A stretch of 64,000 bases of DNA. It comes from Pigmentiphaga humi (GTDB lineage: Bacteria; Pseudomonadota; Gammaproteobacteria; Burkholderiales; Burkholderiaceae_B). The DNA is taken from positions 1 to 64,000 of the forward strand of contig NZ_UWPJ01000034.1 in NCBI RefSeq assembly GCF_900606115.1, given 5' to 3'. Every line of letters begins with the position of its first letter. Position 1 is the first letter of the stretch. A program made the position numbers and the translations under genes. Shown piece by piece: positions 10,768 to 21,169 of the stretch. Below the pieces are notes generated by a model, which worked only from the letters and a program-made list of their open reading frames with translations, was not told the origin of the DNA and ran no database searches.

Positions 10768-12078
10768 ATGCAGCCTGTGGTTGAAACCCTGTCGGGTCTT
10801 GAGCGGCGCGTTGATCTCTCCGTGCCGGTGGCCGACATCGAAAAAGAAGTCGAAACGCGCTTGAAGCGCCTGGCCCGCACCGCCAAGATGCCGGGATTCC
10901 GCCCCGGCAAGGTTCCGCTGCCCATGTTGGCGCGCACCTACGGCCCCGAGGTCCGCATGGAAGTGCTGAACGCCAAGATCGGCGACGTGCTCGAGAAGGT
11001 CGTGGCCGATTCCAAGCTGCGTCTGGCCGGCACCCCGTCGGTCGAGCCCAAGACCGAAGGCGTGACCGATGACGTCGTCGCCTTCACCGCCACCTTCGAG
11101 GTCTATCCCGAGGTGGCCGTCCCCGACCTGTCGGCGCTGGAAATCTCCAAGGCCAACAGCGAAGTCGGCGATGCCGAGGTCGACCGCACGATCGACATCC
11201 TGCGCAAGCAGCGCGTCGCCTTCGAAGAACGCGAAGGCCGCACGGCCGCTGACGACGACCGCGTGACGCTGGACTTCGCCGGCACCATCGACGGCGTGGC
11301 GTTCGAGGGCGGCACCGCCCAGGACTTCCCGTTCGTGCTGGGCCAGGGCCGCATGCTGCCCGAGTTCGAGGAAGCCGCCCGCGGCCTGAAGGCCGGCGAG
11401 ACCAAGGTGTTCCCGCTGAGCTTCCCGGCCGACTACGGTTCGGCCGACGTCGCCGGCAAGACCGCCGAATTCACGATCACCGTCAAGAAGGTCGAAGAGG
11501 GCGTGATGCCCGCGGTCGATGCCGAGTTCGCCAAACAGCTCGGCCAGGCCGAGGGCGACGTCGAGAAACTGCGCGCCGACATCCGCGCCAATCTCGAGCG
11601 CGAAGTCAAGAACCGCACGCTGGCCCGCACCAAGGCCAGCGTCATGGACGCCCTGGCCAAGGCCGCGACCTTCGACATTCCCAAGGCGCTGGTCGAGGAC
11701 GACACGCAGCAGCGCATTGCCGCCGCGCGCGAAGACCTCAAGCAGCGCGGCGTGCCCAATGCCGATCAGTTGCCGATCCCGGCCGAAGCCTTCGCCTCCG
11801 AGTCCGAGCGCCGTGTGCGCCTGGGCCTGCTGGTGTCCGAACTGGTCAAGGCCGAAAGCCTGAAGGCCAAGCCCGATCAGATCCGCGCCCGCATCGAAGA
11901 CTTCGCGCAAAGCTACGAAAAGCCCGAGGAAGTGGTGCGCTACTACCTGACGGACAAGGCGCGCCTGGCCGAGATCGAAGCCATCGTGCTGGAAGACAAT
12001 GTCGTGCAACACGTGCTGTCCAAGGCCCAGGTCAAGGACGAGCAAGTCTCCTTCGACGAATTGATGGGAACCGCCTGA
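10768..12078 (+). CDS. tig: Trigger factor (ribosome-associated chaperone/peptidyl-prolyl isomerase)
   Basis: 436-residue chaperone that binds nascent chains at the ribosome exit. The N-terminal ribosome-binding signature GFRPGKVP is at residues ~46-53; the FKBP-type isomerase domain follows ([32 protein letters not shown], residues ~160-245), and the long helical C-terminal arm ends at 436. Full length. The stop overlaps the clpP start (TGATG), so tig and clpP are likely co-translated, the usual tig-clpP-clpX arrangement. Confidence 0.97.
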   Translation: MQPVVETLSGLERRVDLSVPVADIEKEVETRLKRLARTAKMPGFRPGKVPLPMLARTYGPEVRMEVLNAKIGDVLEKVVADSKLRLAGTPSVEPKTEGVTDDVVAFTATFEVYPEVAVPDLSALEISKANSEVGDAEVDRTIDILRKQRVAFEEREGRTAADDDRVTLDFAGTIDGVAFEGGTAQDFPFVLGQGRMLPEFEEAARGLKAGETKVFPLSFPADYGSADVAGKTAEFTITVKKVEEGVMPAVDAEFAKQLGQAEGDVEKLRADIRANLEREVKNRTLARTKASVMDALAKAATFDIPKALVEDDTQQRIAAAREDLKQRGVPNADQLPIPAEAFASESERRVRLGLLVSELVKAESLKAKPDQIRARIEDFAQSYEKPEEVVRYYLTDKARLAEIEAIVLEDNVVQHVLSKAQVKDEQVSFDELMGTA

Positions 12079-12734
12079 TGCAACGATTTGTAGATTTCTA
12101 CGCATCGATGTACGGGGCCGAGTCGCTCGGTCCCAAATCCCTCGGCTATGTGCCGATGGTGATCGAACAGTCCGGCCGGGGTGAGCGTGCGTACGACATC
12201 TACTCGCGTTTGCTGAGGGAGCGGATCATCTTCCTCGTCGGGCCGGTGGCGGAAGCCTCGGCCAACCTGATCGTGGCGCAGCTCCTGTTCCTGGAGTCGG
12301 AGAACCCCGAGAAGGACATCTCGCTGTACATCAACTCGCCGGGCGGATCGGTGTACGCGGGCATGGCCATCTACGACACGATGCAGTTCGTCCGGCCCGA
12401 TGTCGCCACGTTGTGCACCGGACTGGCCGCCAGCATGGGCGCGTTCCTGCTGGCCGCGGGCAAGAAGGGCAAGCGCGTGTCGCTGCCCAATTCGCGCATC
12501 ATGATCCACCAGCCGTCGGGCGGCGCCCAGGGCCAGGCCACGGACATCGAGATCCATGCGCGCGAGATCCTCTACCTGCGCGAGCGCCTGAACGGCATCC
12601 TGGCCGAGAACACCGGCCAGCCGGTCGAGCGCATCGCCGTGGACACCGAGCGCGACAATTTCATGTCGGCAGCCGATGCGCTATCGTATGGCTTGATCGA
12701 CAAAGTTTTGAGCAGTCGCACTGAACAGGGTTGA
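12078..12734 (+). CDS. clpP: ATP-dependent Clp protease proteolytic subunit
   Basis: 218-residue serine peptidase forming the tetradecameric barrel that partners ClpX. The catalytic triad is visible as Ser119 ([10 protein letters not shown]), His144 (IMIHQPSGG) and Asp193 ([10 protein letters not shown]). An N-terminal extension of about 20 residues precedes [10 protein letters not shown] and matches the processed propeptide common in this family. It overlaps the tig stop and is followed by clpX after 2 bp. Confidence 0.97.
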   Translation: MQRFVDFYASMYGAESLGPKSLGYVPMVIEQSGRGERAYDIYSRLLRERIIFLVGPVAEASANLIVAQLLFLESENPEKDISLYINSPGGSVYAGMAIYDTMQFVRPDVATLCTGLAASMGAFLLAAGKKGKRVSLPNSRIMIHQPSGGAQGQATDIEIHAREILYLRERLNGILAENTGQPVERIAVDTERDNFMSAADALSYGLIDKVLSSRTEQG

Positions 12735-12736
12735 GC

Positions 12737-14002
12737 ATGTCGGAAAAGAAAGGGTCGAACGAAAAGCTGCTCTATTGCTCGTTTTGCGGCAAGAGTCAGC
12801 ATGAGGTTCGCAAGCTGATCGCCGGGCCGTCGGTGTTCATCTGCGATGAATGCATCGACCTGTGCAACGACATCATCCGCGACGAAGTGGCCACCGACGT
12901 GAAAACGGGCGCCAAGTCCGAGTTGCCCACGCCGGCCGAGATCAAGGAGATCCTCGACCAGTACGTGATCGGCCAGGTGCGCGCCAAGCGTATCCTCTCG
13001 GTGGCGGTGTACAACCACTACAAGCGGATCCGCCATGCCGGCGGCAAGGCCGACGACGTCGAGCTTTCCAAGAGCAACATCCTGCTGATCGGGCCCACCG
13101 GCTCGGGCAAGACACTGCTGGCGCAGACGCTGGCGCGGCTCTTGAATGTGCCCTTCGTGATCGCCGACGCCACCACGCTGACCGAAGCCGGCTACGTGGG
13201 CGAGGATGTCGAGAACATCATCCAGAAGCTGCTGCAGAACTGCAACTACGACGTTGAAAAGGCACAGCGCGGCATCGTCTACATCGACGAGATCGACAAG
13301 ATTTCGCGCAAGGCCGACAACCCCTCCATCACCCGCGACGTCTCGGGCGAGGGGGTGCAGCAGGCCTTGCTGAAGCTGATCGAAGGCACGGTCGCCTCGG
13401 TGCCTCCGCAAGGCGGCCGCAAGCATCCGAACCAGGACTTCGTGCAGATCGACACGACCAACATCCTGTTCGTCTGCGGCGGCGCCTTCGACGGCCTGGA
13501 GAAGGTCATCCGCGGCCGCACCGAGAAATCGGGCATCGGCTTCGGCGCTTCGGTCAAGGCCGATTCCGAGCGCTCGGTCAGCGAGCTGTTCGGCGAGGTC
13601 GAGCCGGAGGACCTGATCAAGTTCGGCCTCATCCCCGAGCTGGTCGGCCGCCTCCCGGTGGTGGCCACGCTGGACGAGCTGAACGAAGATGCCCTGATCC
13701 AGATCCTGATCGAGCCCAAGAACGCGCTGATCAAGCAGTTCCAAAAGCTGCTGGCCATGGAGGGCGCGGAACTGGACGTGCGTCCCCAGGCGCTCTCGGC
13801 CATCGCTCAGAAGGCCATCAAGCGCAAGACCGGCGCCCGAGGCCTGCGCTCCATCATCGAGGCGGCGCTGCTCGACACCATGTACGAACTGCCCACCCAG
13901 GGCAACGTGACCAAGGTCGTGCTGGACGAAAACGCCGTCAATGGCGAAGGCGTCCCGCTGCTGATCTACGGCGACAAGCCGAAAGTCGCCAGTAGTAGTT
14001 AG
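12737..14002 (+). CDS. clpX: ATP-dependent Clp protease ATP-binding subunit ClpX
   Basis: 421-residue AAA+ unfoldase. The N-terminal C4 zinc finger (YCSFCGKS and CDECIDLC, residues ~13-43) recognises adaptors and substrates; Walker A is GPTGSGKT, Walker B VYIDEIDK, the pore loop GYVG and the ClpP-binding IGF loop is present as SGIGFGA. ATG at 12737 follows the clpP stop by 2 bp; a TTG two codons earlier is in frame but less likely. It is the third gene of the tig-clpP-clpX operon, with dispersed repeats immediately after its stop. Confidence 0.97.
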   Translation: MSEKKGSNEKLLYCSFCGKSQHEVRKLIAGPSVFICDECIDLCNDIIRDEVATDVKTGAKSELPTPAEIKEILDQYVIGQVRAKRILSVAVYNHYKRIRHAGGKADDVELSKSNILLIGPTGSGKTLLAQTLARLLNVPFVIADATTLTEAGYVGEDVENIIQKLLQNCNYDVEKAQRGIVYIDEIDKISRKADNPSITRDVSGEGVQQALLKLIEGTVASVPPQGGRKHPNQDFVQIDTTNILFVCGGAFDGLEKVIRGRTEKSGIGFGASVKADSERSVSELFGEVEPEDLIKFGLIPELVGRLPVVATLDELNEDALIQILIEPKNALIKQFQKLLAMEGAELDVRPQALSAIAQKAIKRKTGARGLRSIIEAALLDTMYELPTQGNVTKVVLDENAVNGEGVPLLIYGDKPKVASSS

Positions 14003-14081
14003 GCCCCCCTACGCCCTTACGGGCGCCCCCCAGGGGGCGGCACTGGCGGACCGGCGGAGCCGGATCCGCTGTGCCCTGGGT
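14002..14081 (+). repeat. Dispersed GC-rich palindromic repeat, copy 3 (full)
   Basis: Full unit directly after the clpX stop: CCCCCCTACGCCCTTACGGG, CCCCCC/GGGGG hairpin, CACTGGCGGACCGGC-gga-GCCGGATCCGC hairpin and CCCTGGG tail. It faces copy 4 in inverted orientation about 75 bp away. Confidence 0.75.
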
Positions 14082-14156
14082 CAAAACATCCGCTTGCCTG
14101 AAGCAAGGCAAAAGAACGGATCACTGCATACCAAGATTCCCTCCCTCGATCCAGGA

Positions 14157-14229
14157 TGCGGTGGATCCGGCTTTGCCGGTCCACGCGTGTCGCCCCCCTT
14201 GAGGGGGCGCCCGGAGGGCTTAGGGGGAC
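14157..14229 (-). repeat. Dispersed GC-rich palindromic repeat, copy 4 (inverted)
   Basis: Same modules as copy 3 in reverse: GTGGATCCGGC-ttt-GCCGGTCCAC hairpin, CGCCCCCCTT/GAGGGGGCG hairpin and a TTAGGGGG end. Copies 3 and 4 form a head-to-head pair between clpX and lon, like paired REP units. Confidence 0.7.
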
Positions 14230-14318
14230 TTTTCTCATGCTAAAGTGTCTGATCAAGGCGTGTAATCATGGCCGTTTACGGGCGAATGATGAGTCTGCGC
14301 CTATTGAGGGGTCATGGG

Positions 14319-14346
14319 TTTTTTTCGGCTGAGCAGCCGGAAAAAA
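14319..14346. other. Palindromic hairpin T7-CGGCT-gagc-AGCCG-g-A6 upstream of lon
   Basis: A T-run, a 5 bp GC stem with a 4 nt loop and a matching A-run form one extended inverted repeat. On neither strand is the GC stem followed by T residues, so it is not a standard terminator. It may end clpX transcripts as an AT-extended stem or act in cis on lon. Confidence 0.4.
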
Positions 14347-14389
14347 TGCATGAGCCCGGTCGTTGCAGAGTAATCGTTGCCCGCCGACG

Positions 14390-14415
14390 CTTGAATTTCA
14401 CGTTTACGCCCTCAT
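14390..14415 (+). promoter_or_regulatory. Sigma-32-like heat-shock promoter of lon
   Basis: CTTGAAT at 14390-14396, a 12 bp spacer and CCCTCAT at 14409-14415 match the heat-shock pattern CTTGAAA-N(11-16)-CCCCAT. Transcription would begin near 14423, leaving a short leader with the ribosome binding site GAGGAC just before the lon ATG. lon belongs to the heat-shock regulon in related proteobacteria. Confidence 0.65.
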
Positions 14416-14445
14416 CCTGATCTTATTCAAATTCGAGGACGAATC

Positions 14446-16875
14446 ATGTCTGCGAGCCAGATACTCCCTCCTGAACCGATCGAGTTGCCGCTGCTGCCGC
14501 TGCGCGACGTGGTCGTTTTCCCGCACATGGTCATCCCGCTGTTCGTGGGCCGGCCCAAGTCCATCAAGGCGCTGGAAGCCGCGATGGAGGCTGGCAAGAA
14601 CATCATGCTGGTGGCCCAGAAGTCGGCCGCCAAGGACGAGCCGTCCGCCGACGACATCTACGAGATCGGCTGCCTGGCCAGCATCCTGCAGATGCTCAAG
14701 CTGCCCGACGGCACCGTTAAGGTGCTGGTCGAGGGGGCGCAGCGCGCGCGCATTACGCGTATCGACGACGTGGGCGCGCATTTCTCGTGCGAGCTGGTGC
14801 CCATCGACCCCGACCGCGGCCAGGGCTCCGAAACCGAGGCCCTGCGGCGCGCGATCGTGTCGCAGTTCGACCAGTACGTCAAACTCAACAAGAAGATCCC
14901 GCCGGAGATCCTGACCTCGCTGTCGGGCATCGACGAGCCCGGCCGCCTGGCCGACACCATCGCCGCGCACCTGCCGCTCAAGCTCGAGCAAAAGCAGAAG
15001 ATGCTCGAGGTGTTCTCCACCGCCGAGCGCCTGGAGGCGCTGCTGGCTCAGCTCGAGACCGAGATCGACATTCTCCAGGTGGAGAAGCGCATCCGCGGCC
15101 GCGTCAAGAAGCAGATGGAGAAGAGCCAGCGCGAGTACTACCTGAACGAGCAGGTCAAGGCCATCCAGAAAGAGTTGGGCGAGGGCGAGGACGGCGCCGA
15201 TTTCGAAGAGCTCGAAAAGAAGATCATCGCCGCCCACATGCCCAAGGAGGCCAAGAAGAAGGCCGATGCCGAGTTCAAGAAGCTCAAGCTGATGTCGCCC
15301 ATGTCGGCCGAGGCCACCGTGGTGCGCAACTATATCGACACGCTGGTGGGCCTGCCCTGGAAGAAGAAGAGCAAGGTCAACAACTCGCTGCCGCATGCCG
15401 AGGAAGTGCTCAACGACGACCACTACGGGCTCGAAAAGGTCAAGGAACGCATCCTCGAGTACCTGGCTGTGCAGCAGCGCGTCGACAAGGTCAAGGCGCC
15501 CATCCTGTGCCTGGTCGGACCTCCGGGGGTGGGCAAGACTTCGCTCGGCCAGTCCATCGCCAAGGCGACCAACCGCAAGTTCGTGCGGATGGCGCTGGGC
15601 GGCGTGCGCGACGAATCCGAGATCCGCGGCCACCGCCGTACCTACATCGGTTCGATGCCGGGCAAGATCCTGCAGAACCTGTCCAAGGTCGGTGCACGCA
15701 ATCCGCTCTTCCTGCTCGACGAAGTCGACAAGATGGGCATGGATTTCCGTGGCGATCCCGCCTCGGCTCTGCTGGAGGTGCTGGATCCCGAACAGAACCA
15801 CACCTTCCAGGACCACTACGTCGAGGTCGATTTCGACCTGTCGGACGTGATGTTCGTGGCTACCAGCAATACGCTCAATATTCCGCCGGCGCTGCTTGAC
15901 CGGATGGAAGTGATCCGCCTGTCCGGCTATACCGAGGACGAAAAGGTTCACATCGGGATGCAGCACCTGCTGCCCAAGCAGATGAAGAACAACGGCCTGA
16001 AGCCCGACGAGCTCAAGATCGAAGAGTCCGCCCTGCAAGATATCGTGCGCTACTACACTCGCGAGGCCGGGGTGCGCGCGCTCGAACGCGAAGTCAGCAA
16101 GATCTGCCGCAAGGTCGTCAAGGGCTTGCTGCTCAAGGGCAGCAAGGAACAGGTCGTCGTTACGGCCGAGAACCTGAACGATTACCTGGGTGTGCGCCGC
16201 TATACCTTCGGCGTGGCCGAGAAGGAAAACCAGATCGGCCAGGTGACGGGTCTGGCGTGGACCGAGGTCGGCGGCGATCTGTTGACCATCGAGGTGGCGG
16301 TCATGCCGGGCAAAGGCGCGATCCAGCGCACCGGATCGCTGGGCGACGTCATGAAGGAGTCGGTCGAAGCGGCACGCTCGGTGGTGCGTTCGCGTGCGCG
16401 CCGCCTGGGCATCGACCACACCGTGCTCGAGAAGAAGGATATGCACGTGCACGTGCCGGAAGGCGCCACGCCGAAGGACGGTCCATCCGCCGGTGCGGCG
16501 ATCACGACGGCCATCGTGTCGGCGCTGAGCGGTATTCCGGTGCGCGCCGACGTGGCGATGACCGGAGAGATCACGCTGCGCGGCGAGGTGCTGCCGATCG
16601 GCGGCCTGAAGGAAAAGCTGCTGGCCGCGCATCGCGGCGGTATCAAGACGGTGCTGATCCCGGAAGAAAACGCCAAGGACTTGGCGGAGATTCCTGACAC
16701 TGTCAAGAACCATCTCGAGATCGTACCGGTGCGCTGGATCGACCGTGTGCTGGAACTGGCGCTCGAGCGCCTGCCGGAGCCGTTGCCGGAAGAAGAGGCC
16801 GCCAAGCCGGAAGGCAAGGTCGAGGCTCGCGTGGCGGCCGAAGGCACGGCAGCCGACCCGGTCATGAAGCACTAA
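14446..16875 (+). CDS. lon: ATP-dependent protease La (Lon)
   Basis: 809-residue AAA+ serine protease degrading misfolded and regulatory proteins. The N-terminal substrate-binding domain starts [19 protein letters not shown]; a coiled-coil stretch is followed by Walker A GPPGVGKT (residues 358-365), Walker [10 protein letters not shown] and the C-terminal protease domain. The Ser-Lys dyad is Ser681 ([10 protein letters not shown]) and Lys722 ([10 protein letters not shown]). Length is slightly above the E. coli enzyme because of an acidic, Ala-rich tail of about 30 residues. The start is fixed by GAGGAC seven bases upstream. It has its own heat-shock-type promoter and lies between clpX and hupB, the common order in proteobacteria. 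Confidence 0.97.
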   Translation: MSASQILPPEPIELPLLPLRDVVVFPHMVIPLFVGRPKSIKALEAAMEAGKNIMLVAQKSAAKDEPSADDIYEIGCLASILQMLKLPDGTVKVLVEGAQRARITRIDDVGAHFSCELVPIDPDRGQGSETEALRRAIVSQFDQYVKLNKKIPPEILTSLSGIDEPGRLADTIAAHLPLKLEQKQKMLEVFSTAERLEALLAQLETEIDILQVEKRIRGRVKKQMEKSQREYYLNEQVKAIQKELGEGEDGADFEELEKKIIAAHMPKEAKKKADAEFKKLKLMSPMSAEATVVRNYIDTLVGLPWKKKSKVNNSLPHAEEVLNDDHYGLEKVKERILEYLAVQQRVDKVKAPILCLVGPPGVGKTSLGQSIAKATNRKFVRMALGGVRDESEIRGHRRTYIGSMPGKILQNLSKVGARNPLFLLDEVDKMGMDFRGDPASALLEVLDPEQNHTFQDHYVEVDFDLSDVMFVATSNTLNIPPALLDRMEVIRLSGYTEDEKVHIGMQHLLPKQMKNNGLKPDELKIEESALQDIVRYYTREAGVRALEREVSKICRKVVKGLLLKGSKEQVVVTAENLNDYLGVRRYTFGVAEKENQIGQVTGLAWTEVGGDLLTIEVAVMPGKGAIQRTGSLGDVMKESVEAARSVVRSRARRLGIDHTVLEKKDMHVHVPEGATPKDGPSAGAAITTAIVSALSGIPVRADVAMTGEITLRGEVLPIGGLKEKLLAAHRGGIKTVLIPEENAKDLAEIPDTVKNHLEIVPVRWIDRVLELALERLPEPLPEEEAAKPEGKVEARVAAEGTAADPVMKH

Positions 16876-17093
16876 GCACGGAAGGTTCCATCCCCCTCCG
16901 CGAGCGGCCGCCGGTCGCTCGCCCAAGGGCGGCACGCCGGCCAGCCGCATCGTATCTACGGTCGGGCTGCATGGCGTCGCCGCCTTTTCTTTTGCCTCCG
17001 GACCGGTGCGCGCCGCATCGCGGAGCGGCGCCCGCCGCGCATTGAGATCATTGTAAGCATCAGGTTTGGCGCGGCTTTCCCGAGTGTTTTCCC

Positions 17094-17123
17094 TTGACAC
17101 GGGTTTCCGCACGAGGCTTAAAT
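17094..17123 (+). promoter_or_regulatory. Sigma-70-type promoter of hupB
   Basis: TTGACA at 17094-17099 and TTAAAT at 17118-17123 with an 18 bp spacer, in the 371 bp lon-hupB gap. Transcription would start near 17130, giving a leader of about 115 nt before hupB. The rest of the gap holds a GCGAGCG-N9-CGCTCGC hairpin at 16900-16922 and no gene. Confidence 0.65.
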
Positions 17124-17246
17124 AGCCCTCTGCGTCGCGTGGGCCCAGCCTGTTCCGGGGTCGCGCCGCTTTCCGGGGGTGCCCTTGCAGCAACCACGCA
17201 TCGGGACCAAATACTTTTTCCACAGATAGACCTTGTGAGGGGCCTA

Positions 17247-17519
17247 ATGAACAAGACCGAGCTCATCGACCACATCGCCAAGCAAGCCGATATTTCCAAG
17301 GCGGCGGCAGGCCGTTCGCTGGACGCGCTGGTGGGTGCTGTGAAAACGACGCTCAAGAAAGGCGGCACCGTGACGTTGGTCGGTTTCGGCACTTTCGCGG
17401 TGACGGCTCGCGCTGCGCGTACGGGTCGCAACCCGCGCACCGGCGAAGCGATCAAGATCAAGAAGGCCAAGGTGCCGAAGTTCCGTCCCGGCAAGGCGCT
17501 CAAAGACGCCGTCAACTGA
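17247..17519 (+). CDS. hupB: DNA-binding protein HU-beta
   Basis: 90-residue histone-like nucleoid protein that binds and bends DNA as a dimer. The sequence opens [19 protein letters not shown], has the DNA-contacting beta-arm region [20 protein letters not shown] with the conserved RNP tip, and ends [10 protein letters not shown]. Full length. The start is supported by TGAGGGG eight bases upstream. It is transcribed on its own promoter after lon and is followed by tRNA-Val. Confidence 0.96.
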   Translation: MNKTELIDHIAKQADISKAAAGRSLDALVGAVKTTLKKGGTVTLVGFGTFAVTARAARTGRNPRTGEAIKIKKAKVPKFRPGKALKDAVN

Positions 17520-17626
17520 TCGCCGGATCGCATTGCCGGCCTGCCACGAGAAGCACGGGGCGGCCGCCTGCAGGCAGCGCAGCAATCCGCTACAATACGC
17601 GCCGTACACAAGGCTTGCATGCCAGA

Positions 17627-17702
17627 GGGTGCTTAGCTCAGTTGGTAGAGCGGCGCCCTTACAAGGCGTAGGTCACAGGTTCGACCCCTGTAGCACCCAC
17701 CA
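17627..17702 (+). tRNA. tRNA-Val (anticodon UAC)
   Basis: 76 nt cloverleaf. Acceptor stem GGGTGCT/AGCACCC, D-loop AGCTCAGTTGGTAGAGC, anticodon loop CTTACAA (UAC), T-loop GGTTCGACCCC, and an encoded CCA. TACAAT at 17591-17596 may be its -10 element. Confidence 0.96.
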
Positions 17703-17732
17703 CTCTGCTGCGGCAGGCATGTGTCAGGAATC

Positions 17733-17766
17733 AAGGGCTTGGAGCAATCCAGGCCCTTTTCTTTTT
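17733..17766 (+). terminator. Intrinsic terminator after tRNA-Val
   Basis: AAGGGCTTGG-agcaat-CCAGGCCCTT stem (one mismatch pair) followed by a T-rich run TTTTCTTTTT. Confidence 0.8.
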
Positions 17767-17792
17767 ACCGACGGGCATTGGCGTCATGGGTG

Positions 17793-17823
17793 TTGACTTC
17801 ATTTATGCTCATGTCTAGCATAA
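17793..17823 (+). promoter_or_regulatory. nadA promoter with operator 1 (TTATGCT-N7-AGCATAA)
   Basis: TTGACT at 17793-17798 and TAGCAT at 17816-17821 (17 bp spacer) form a good sigma-70 promoter. An inverted repeat TTATGCT-N7-AGCATAA at 17803-17823 covers the spacer and the -10, so a bound repressor would block it. The same architecture recurs at 17872. Repression of NAD synthesis genes by a NadQ- or NrtR-type regulator is known in proteobacteria; which one acts here is an inference left open. Confidence 0.6.
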
Positions 17824-17838
17824 GCACCTGTGCCAAGA

Positions 17839-17862
17839 AACCGGATCGTCCGGTTCTTTTTT
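17839..17862 (+). terminator. Intrinsic terminator inside the nadA leader
   Basis: Perfect 7 bp stem AACCGGA-tcg-TCCGGTT followed by C and six T residues, a textbook rho-independent terminator. It lies between the promoter/operator 1 and operator 2, 47 bp before the nadA start. Confidence 0.75.
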
Positions 17863-17871
17863 ATCCAAATA

Positions 17872-17888
17872 ATGCTCACTGTGAGCAT
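17872..17888. promoter_or_regulatory. nadA operator 2 (ATGCTCAC-T-GTGAGCAT)
   Basis: Perfect 8 bp inverted repeat around one base, containing ATGCT-N7-AGCAT like operator 1; the two sites are about 66-69 bp apart. It ends 20 bp before the nadA ATG. Confidence 0.6.
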
Positions 17889-17908
17889 AAACATCCGAGG
17901 ATGACGCC

Positions 17909-19048
17909 ATGAATGCCGCCATGTTTCGTTCCCTGGAGTTCGATGCTCCTGCTTTCATCGGGCAAGCGTGCGCCGTCGGGCGGGCCTGGGCGCGAGTTCC
18001 GCAAGCGCTGGACGCGGAGCGCAAGCGTGCGTTGATCGCGCATATCGAGTCGCTGCTCGTGCGCGAGAATGCCGTGCTGGTCGCGCACTACTACGTCGAC
18101 GCCGAACTGCAGGAACTGGCCGAAGCCACCGGTGGCTGCGTGGCCGATTCGCTGGAGATGGCGCGGTTCGGGCGGGACCACGCGGCGCAGACTCTGGTGG
18201 TGGCGGGCGTACGCTTCATGGGCGAGACCGCGAAGATACTGAGCCCGAGCAAGCGTGTGCTGATGCCGGATCTGGATGCGACGTGTTCGCTGGATCTGGG
18301 GTGCCCGGCAGATGCGTTCTCGGCATTCTGCGACCAGCACCCGGACCGCACCGTGGTCGTCTATGCCAATACCAGCGCCGCAGTGAAGGCGCGCGCGGAT
18401 TGGACGGTAACTTCCGCAATCGGCCTGGATATCGTTGCGCATCTGCATGCGCGCGGGCAGAAAATCCTGTGGGCGCCGGACCGCCACCTGGGTGCCTACA
18501 TCCAGCGCGAGACCGGCGCCGACATGCTGATGTGGCAGGGGTCGTGCCTGGTGCACGACGAATTCAAGGGAGTGGAGCTCGAGCTGCTGCGACAGGAACA
18601 TCCCGATGCCAAGGTGCTGGTGCATCCCGAGTCGCCGCCGTCCGTGGTCGCCCAGGCCGATGTGGTCGGCTCGACCTCGCAGCTGCTCAAGGCGGCGCAG
18701 GAGCTGGATGCCTCATGCTTTATCGTCGCTACCGACATGGGGCTGTTGTACAAGCTGCGCCAGGCCGCGCCCGCCAAGACCTTCCTGGCCGCGCCGACAG
18801 CGGGCGATAGCGCGAGCTGCAAGAGCTGTGCGCACTGTCCCTGGATGGCGATGAACGGGCTGGAAGGGCTGGCCGTCGCGCTCGAGCATGGCAGCGGCGA
18901 GATCGTGCTGGACGAGGCGCTGGCGGCGCGGGCGCGCGTGCCCATCGCCCGCATGCTGGACTTCGCCGCGAGCAACAAGCGGAGAGTTCAGGCCAGCGGC
19001 GATCTGGCGCGCGACGAAGTCTTGTTCGCCTCGGTCGGACCGGCCTGA
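17909..19048 (+). CDS. nadA: Quinolinate synthase
   Basis: 379-residue [4Fe-4S] enzyme that condenses iminoaspartate with dihydroxyacetone phosphate to quinolinate in NAD synthesis. Cluster-ligand cysteines sit in [25 protein letters not shown] and [26 protein letters not shown] and the HPE(S) segment [11 protein letters not shown] are family motifs. ATG at 17909 follows AGGATG with good spacing. nadB and nadC are not next to it; it stands alone under a two-operator leader. Confidence 0.96.
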   Translation: MNAAMFRSLEFDAPAFIGQACAVGRAWARVPQALDAERKRALIAHIESLLVRENAVLVAHYYVDAELQELAEATGGCVADSLEMARFGRDHAAQTLVVAGVRFMGETAKILSPSKRVLMPDLDATCSLDLGCPADAFSAFCDQHPDRTVVVYANTSAAVKARADWTVTSAIGLDIVAHLHARGQKILWAPDRHLGAYIQRETGADMLMWQGSCLVHDEFKGVELELLRQEHPDAKVLVHPESPPSVVAQADVVGSTSQLLKAAQELDASCFIVATDMGLLYKLRQAAPAKTFLAAPTAGDSASCKSCAHCPWMAMNGLEGLAVALEHGSGEIVLDEALAARARVPIARMLDFAASNKRRVQASGDLARDEVLFASVGPA

Positions 19049-19234
19049 GGTCGACGCCGTTTTCCGGGGCCGGCATGCGCCGTGCGCCCAGGGCCGCATG
19101 CTAGAATCGCCGATGCCTTTCGGGGCGCCATGCCGCTGCGCCCTCCAGGTCCTTGATGCCCATCGGGCCTGCGTCCGTGGGCATTTTGCTTGTATGGCCG
19201 TCTTGCCGCTGGCATCCGACCGGAGTATTCGTGC

Positions 19235-21145
19235 ATGTTTGACCTCATCCGTAATCATCGCCGCTGGTTGCAGTTCATCCTGCTGCTGTTGATCCTGCCG
19301 TCCTTCGTTTTCGTCGGCATCCAGGGCTATTCCAGCTTCATGGAGGGCGACAAGGCCCTGGCGACCGTCGCGGGGGAACCCGTCTCGCAGCAGGAGTTCG
19401 ATGCCGCTGTGCGCAGCCGCCTGGACCAGTTGCGCGCCATGATGGGCTCGCAGTTCGATTCGCAGGCTTTCGATACGCCTGCCATGCGCCAAGCGGTACT
19501 GGACGAACTGATCAATACGCGTCTGATCGCCGCCGAGGCTTCCCAGAAGCATTTTTCCGCGTCGGATGAGCAATTGCGCGCCACGATCCAGGCTATTCCT
19601 GCCGTTCAGGAAAACGGCCGTTTCAGCAACGCGCGCTATCGCGATGCGCTGGCTGCGCAGGGCATGACGCCGGTCATGTTCGAGGCCCAGCTGCGGCGCG
19701 ACCTGGCACTGCAGCAGGTGCTGGGACCGGTCGCCGCGTCCGCCGCCGTGCCCGAGGCCGTGATGTCCCGGCTGGTGGCTGCCGCCACCGAGCGGCGCCA
19801 GCTCCAGACGCTGCGTATCGCGGCGGCGGATTACCGGGCCAAGGTCAGCGTGTCCGACGACGACGTGAAAGCCTATTACGAGGCCAACCGCACCCGCTTT
19901 GCCGTGCCCGAGCAGGTCGATGCGCAGTACGTGGTGCTGGACCAGGGCGCCGCCACGTCCGGCATCGCCGTGTCGGACGAAGACGTCAAGAGCTATTACG
20001 AACAGAACCAGGCGCGTTATCGCCAGGACGAGCAGCGCCGCGCCAGCCACATCCTCATCACGGCCGACAAGGACGCCAGCGACGCCGCGCGCGAGGAGGC
20101 GCGCGCCAAGGCGCAGGCGCTTGCGGAGCAGGCCAAGGCGCCCGGCGCGGATTTCGCCAAGCTGGCGCGGGACAACTCGCAGGATCCGGGGTCGGCGGCC
20201 AGCGGCGGCGATCTCGACTGGTTCGGCCGCGGCATGATGGCCAAGCCTTTCGAAGATGCCGTCTTCTCGCTCCAGCAGGGCGAGGTGTCTGCGGTGGTGC
20301 CCACCGACTACGGCTTCCACGTCATCAAGCTGACAGGCGTGCGTCCGGCCGTGGTCAAGCCGCTGGCCGAGGTGCGCAGCCAGATCGTCGAGGAAATCCG
20401 GCAGCAGCAGGCCGCGCGCCGCTTTGCCGAAGCCGCCGAGCAGTTCACCAATCTGGTGTACGAGCAGAGCGACACGCTGGATCCGGCCGCTCAGAAATTC
20501 AATCTCAAGGTGCAGGACGCCAGCGGCATTACCCGCAGCGGGCTGGCCGGCAATGAAGTCTTCGGCAATCCGAAGGTGGTGCAGGCGCTGTTCTCGGAAG
20601 ACGTGCTGCGCGAGAAGCGCAACTCCGGCGCGATCGAGCTGGAGCCGAACCGCCTGGTCGCGGTGAGGGCAGCCAAGGTGACGCCGGCTTCCGTGCAGCC
20701 GCTCGCCGACGTTGCCGACGGGGTGCGCAAGCAGTTGGTGGAAGACAAGGCGCTGGCCCTGGCGCGTGCGGACGGAGAGGCCAGGCTCAAGGCGCTGCAG
20801 GCGCAGGACTCGACGCAAGGGTTCGGCGCGCCGGTCACGGTGGCGCGCAACGCGCCGCAGGGCCTGGCGCCTGCCGTGCTCGAGGCCGTCATGAAGGCCT
20901 CGGCCGACAAGCTGCCGGCCTTCGTCGGCGCCCAGGCCGGTGATGCCTACGTCATCGCCCGCATCGAAAAGGCCGAGGCCGGCCAGGCGCCGGATGCCGC
21001 GCTTCTTGCCAACGAGAAATCCATGATGGAGCGCCGCTGGGCGCAGGCCGAGCAATTGGCCGTGCTGCAGGCCCTGCGCGGCAAGTACAAAGCCAGCGTC
21101 TCCGACAATGGCAAACAACAGGTGAGTCCCGCCCCGGCGCGCTGA
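19235..21145 (+). CDS. ppiD: Periplasmic folding chaperone PpiD (SurA N-domain, parvulin domain)
   Basis: 636-residue inner-membrane-anchored foldase helping newly secreted proteins. One N-terminal membrane anchor ([20 protein letters not shown], residues ~13-32) is followed by a SurA-like chaperone region, a parvulin rotamase domain ([13 protein letters not shown] through [13 protein letters not shown], residues ~265-375) and a long C-terminal domain. Length and order match PpiD. The start ATG at 19235 has GGAG nine bases upstream; an in-frame ATG 15 codons earlier would push the anchor inward and is less likely. Client proteins plausibly include the porins at 31-34 kb. Confidence 0.9.
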   Translation: MFDLIRNHRRWLQFILLLLILPSFVFVGIQGYSSFMEGDKALATVAGEPVSQQEFDAAVRSRLDQLRAMMGSQFDSQAFDTPAMRQAVLDELINTRLIAAEASQKHFSASDEQLRATIQAIPAVQENGRFSNARYRDALAAQGMTPVMFEAQLRRDLALQQVLGPVAASAAVPEAVMSRLVAAATERRQLQTLRIAAADYRAKVSVSDDDVKAYYEANRTRFAVPEQVDAQYVVLDQGAATSGIAVSDEDVKSYYEQNQARYRQDEQRRASHILITADKDASDAAREEARAKAQALAEQAKAPGADFAKLARDNSQDPGSAASGGDLDWFGRGMMAKPFEDAVFSLQQGEVSAVVPTDYGFHVIKLTGVRPAVVKPLAEVRSQIVEEIRQQQAARRFAEAAEQFTNLVYEQSDTLDPAAQKFNLKVQDASGITRSGLAGNEVFGNPKVVQALFSEDVLREKRNSGAIELEPNRLVAVRAAKVTPASVQPLADVADGVRKQLVEDKALALARADGEARLKALQAQDSTQGFGAPVTVARNAPQGLAPAVLEAVMKASADKLPAFVGAQAGDAYVIARIEKAEAGQAPDAALLANEKSMMERRWAQAEQLAVLQALRGKYKASVSDNGKQQVSPAPAR

Positions 21146-21169
21146 AGGGCGGCCCACCTTCTACCCGCA

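Noticed and set aside
16900-16922. GCGAGCG-N9-CGCTCGC hairpin as a lon terminator
   Set aside because: No T-run follows; kept only as a hairpin remark.
14404-17223. Very long open frame on the minus strand opposite lon and hupB
   Set aside because: High-GC antisense frame; Lon is unmistakable on the plus strand, and the translation has low-complexity HLRQ-rich sequence with no domain.
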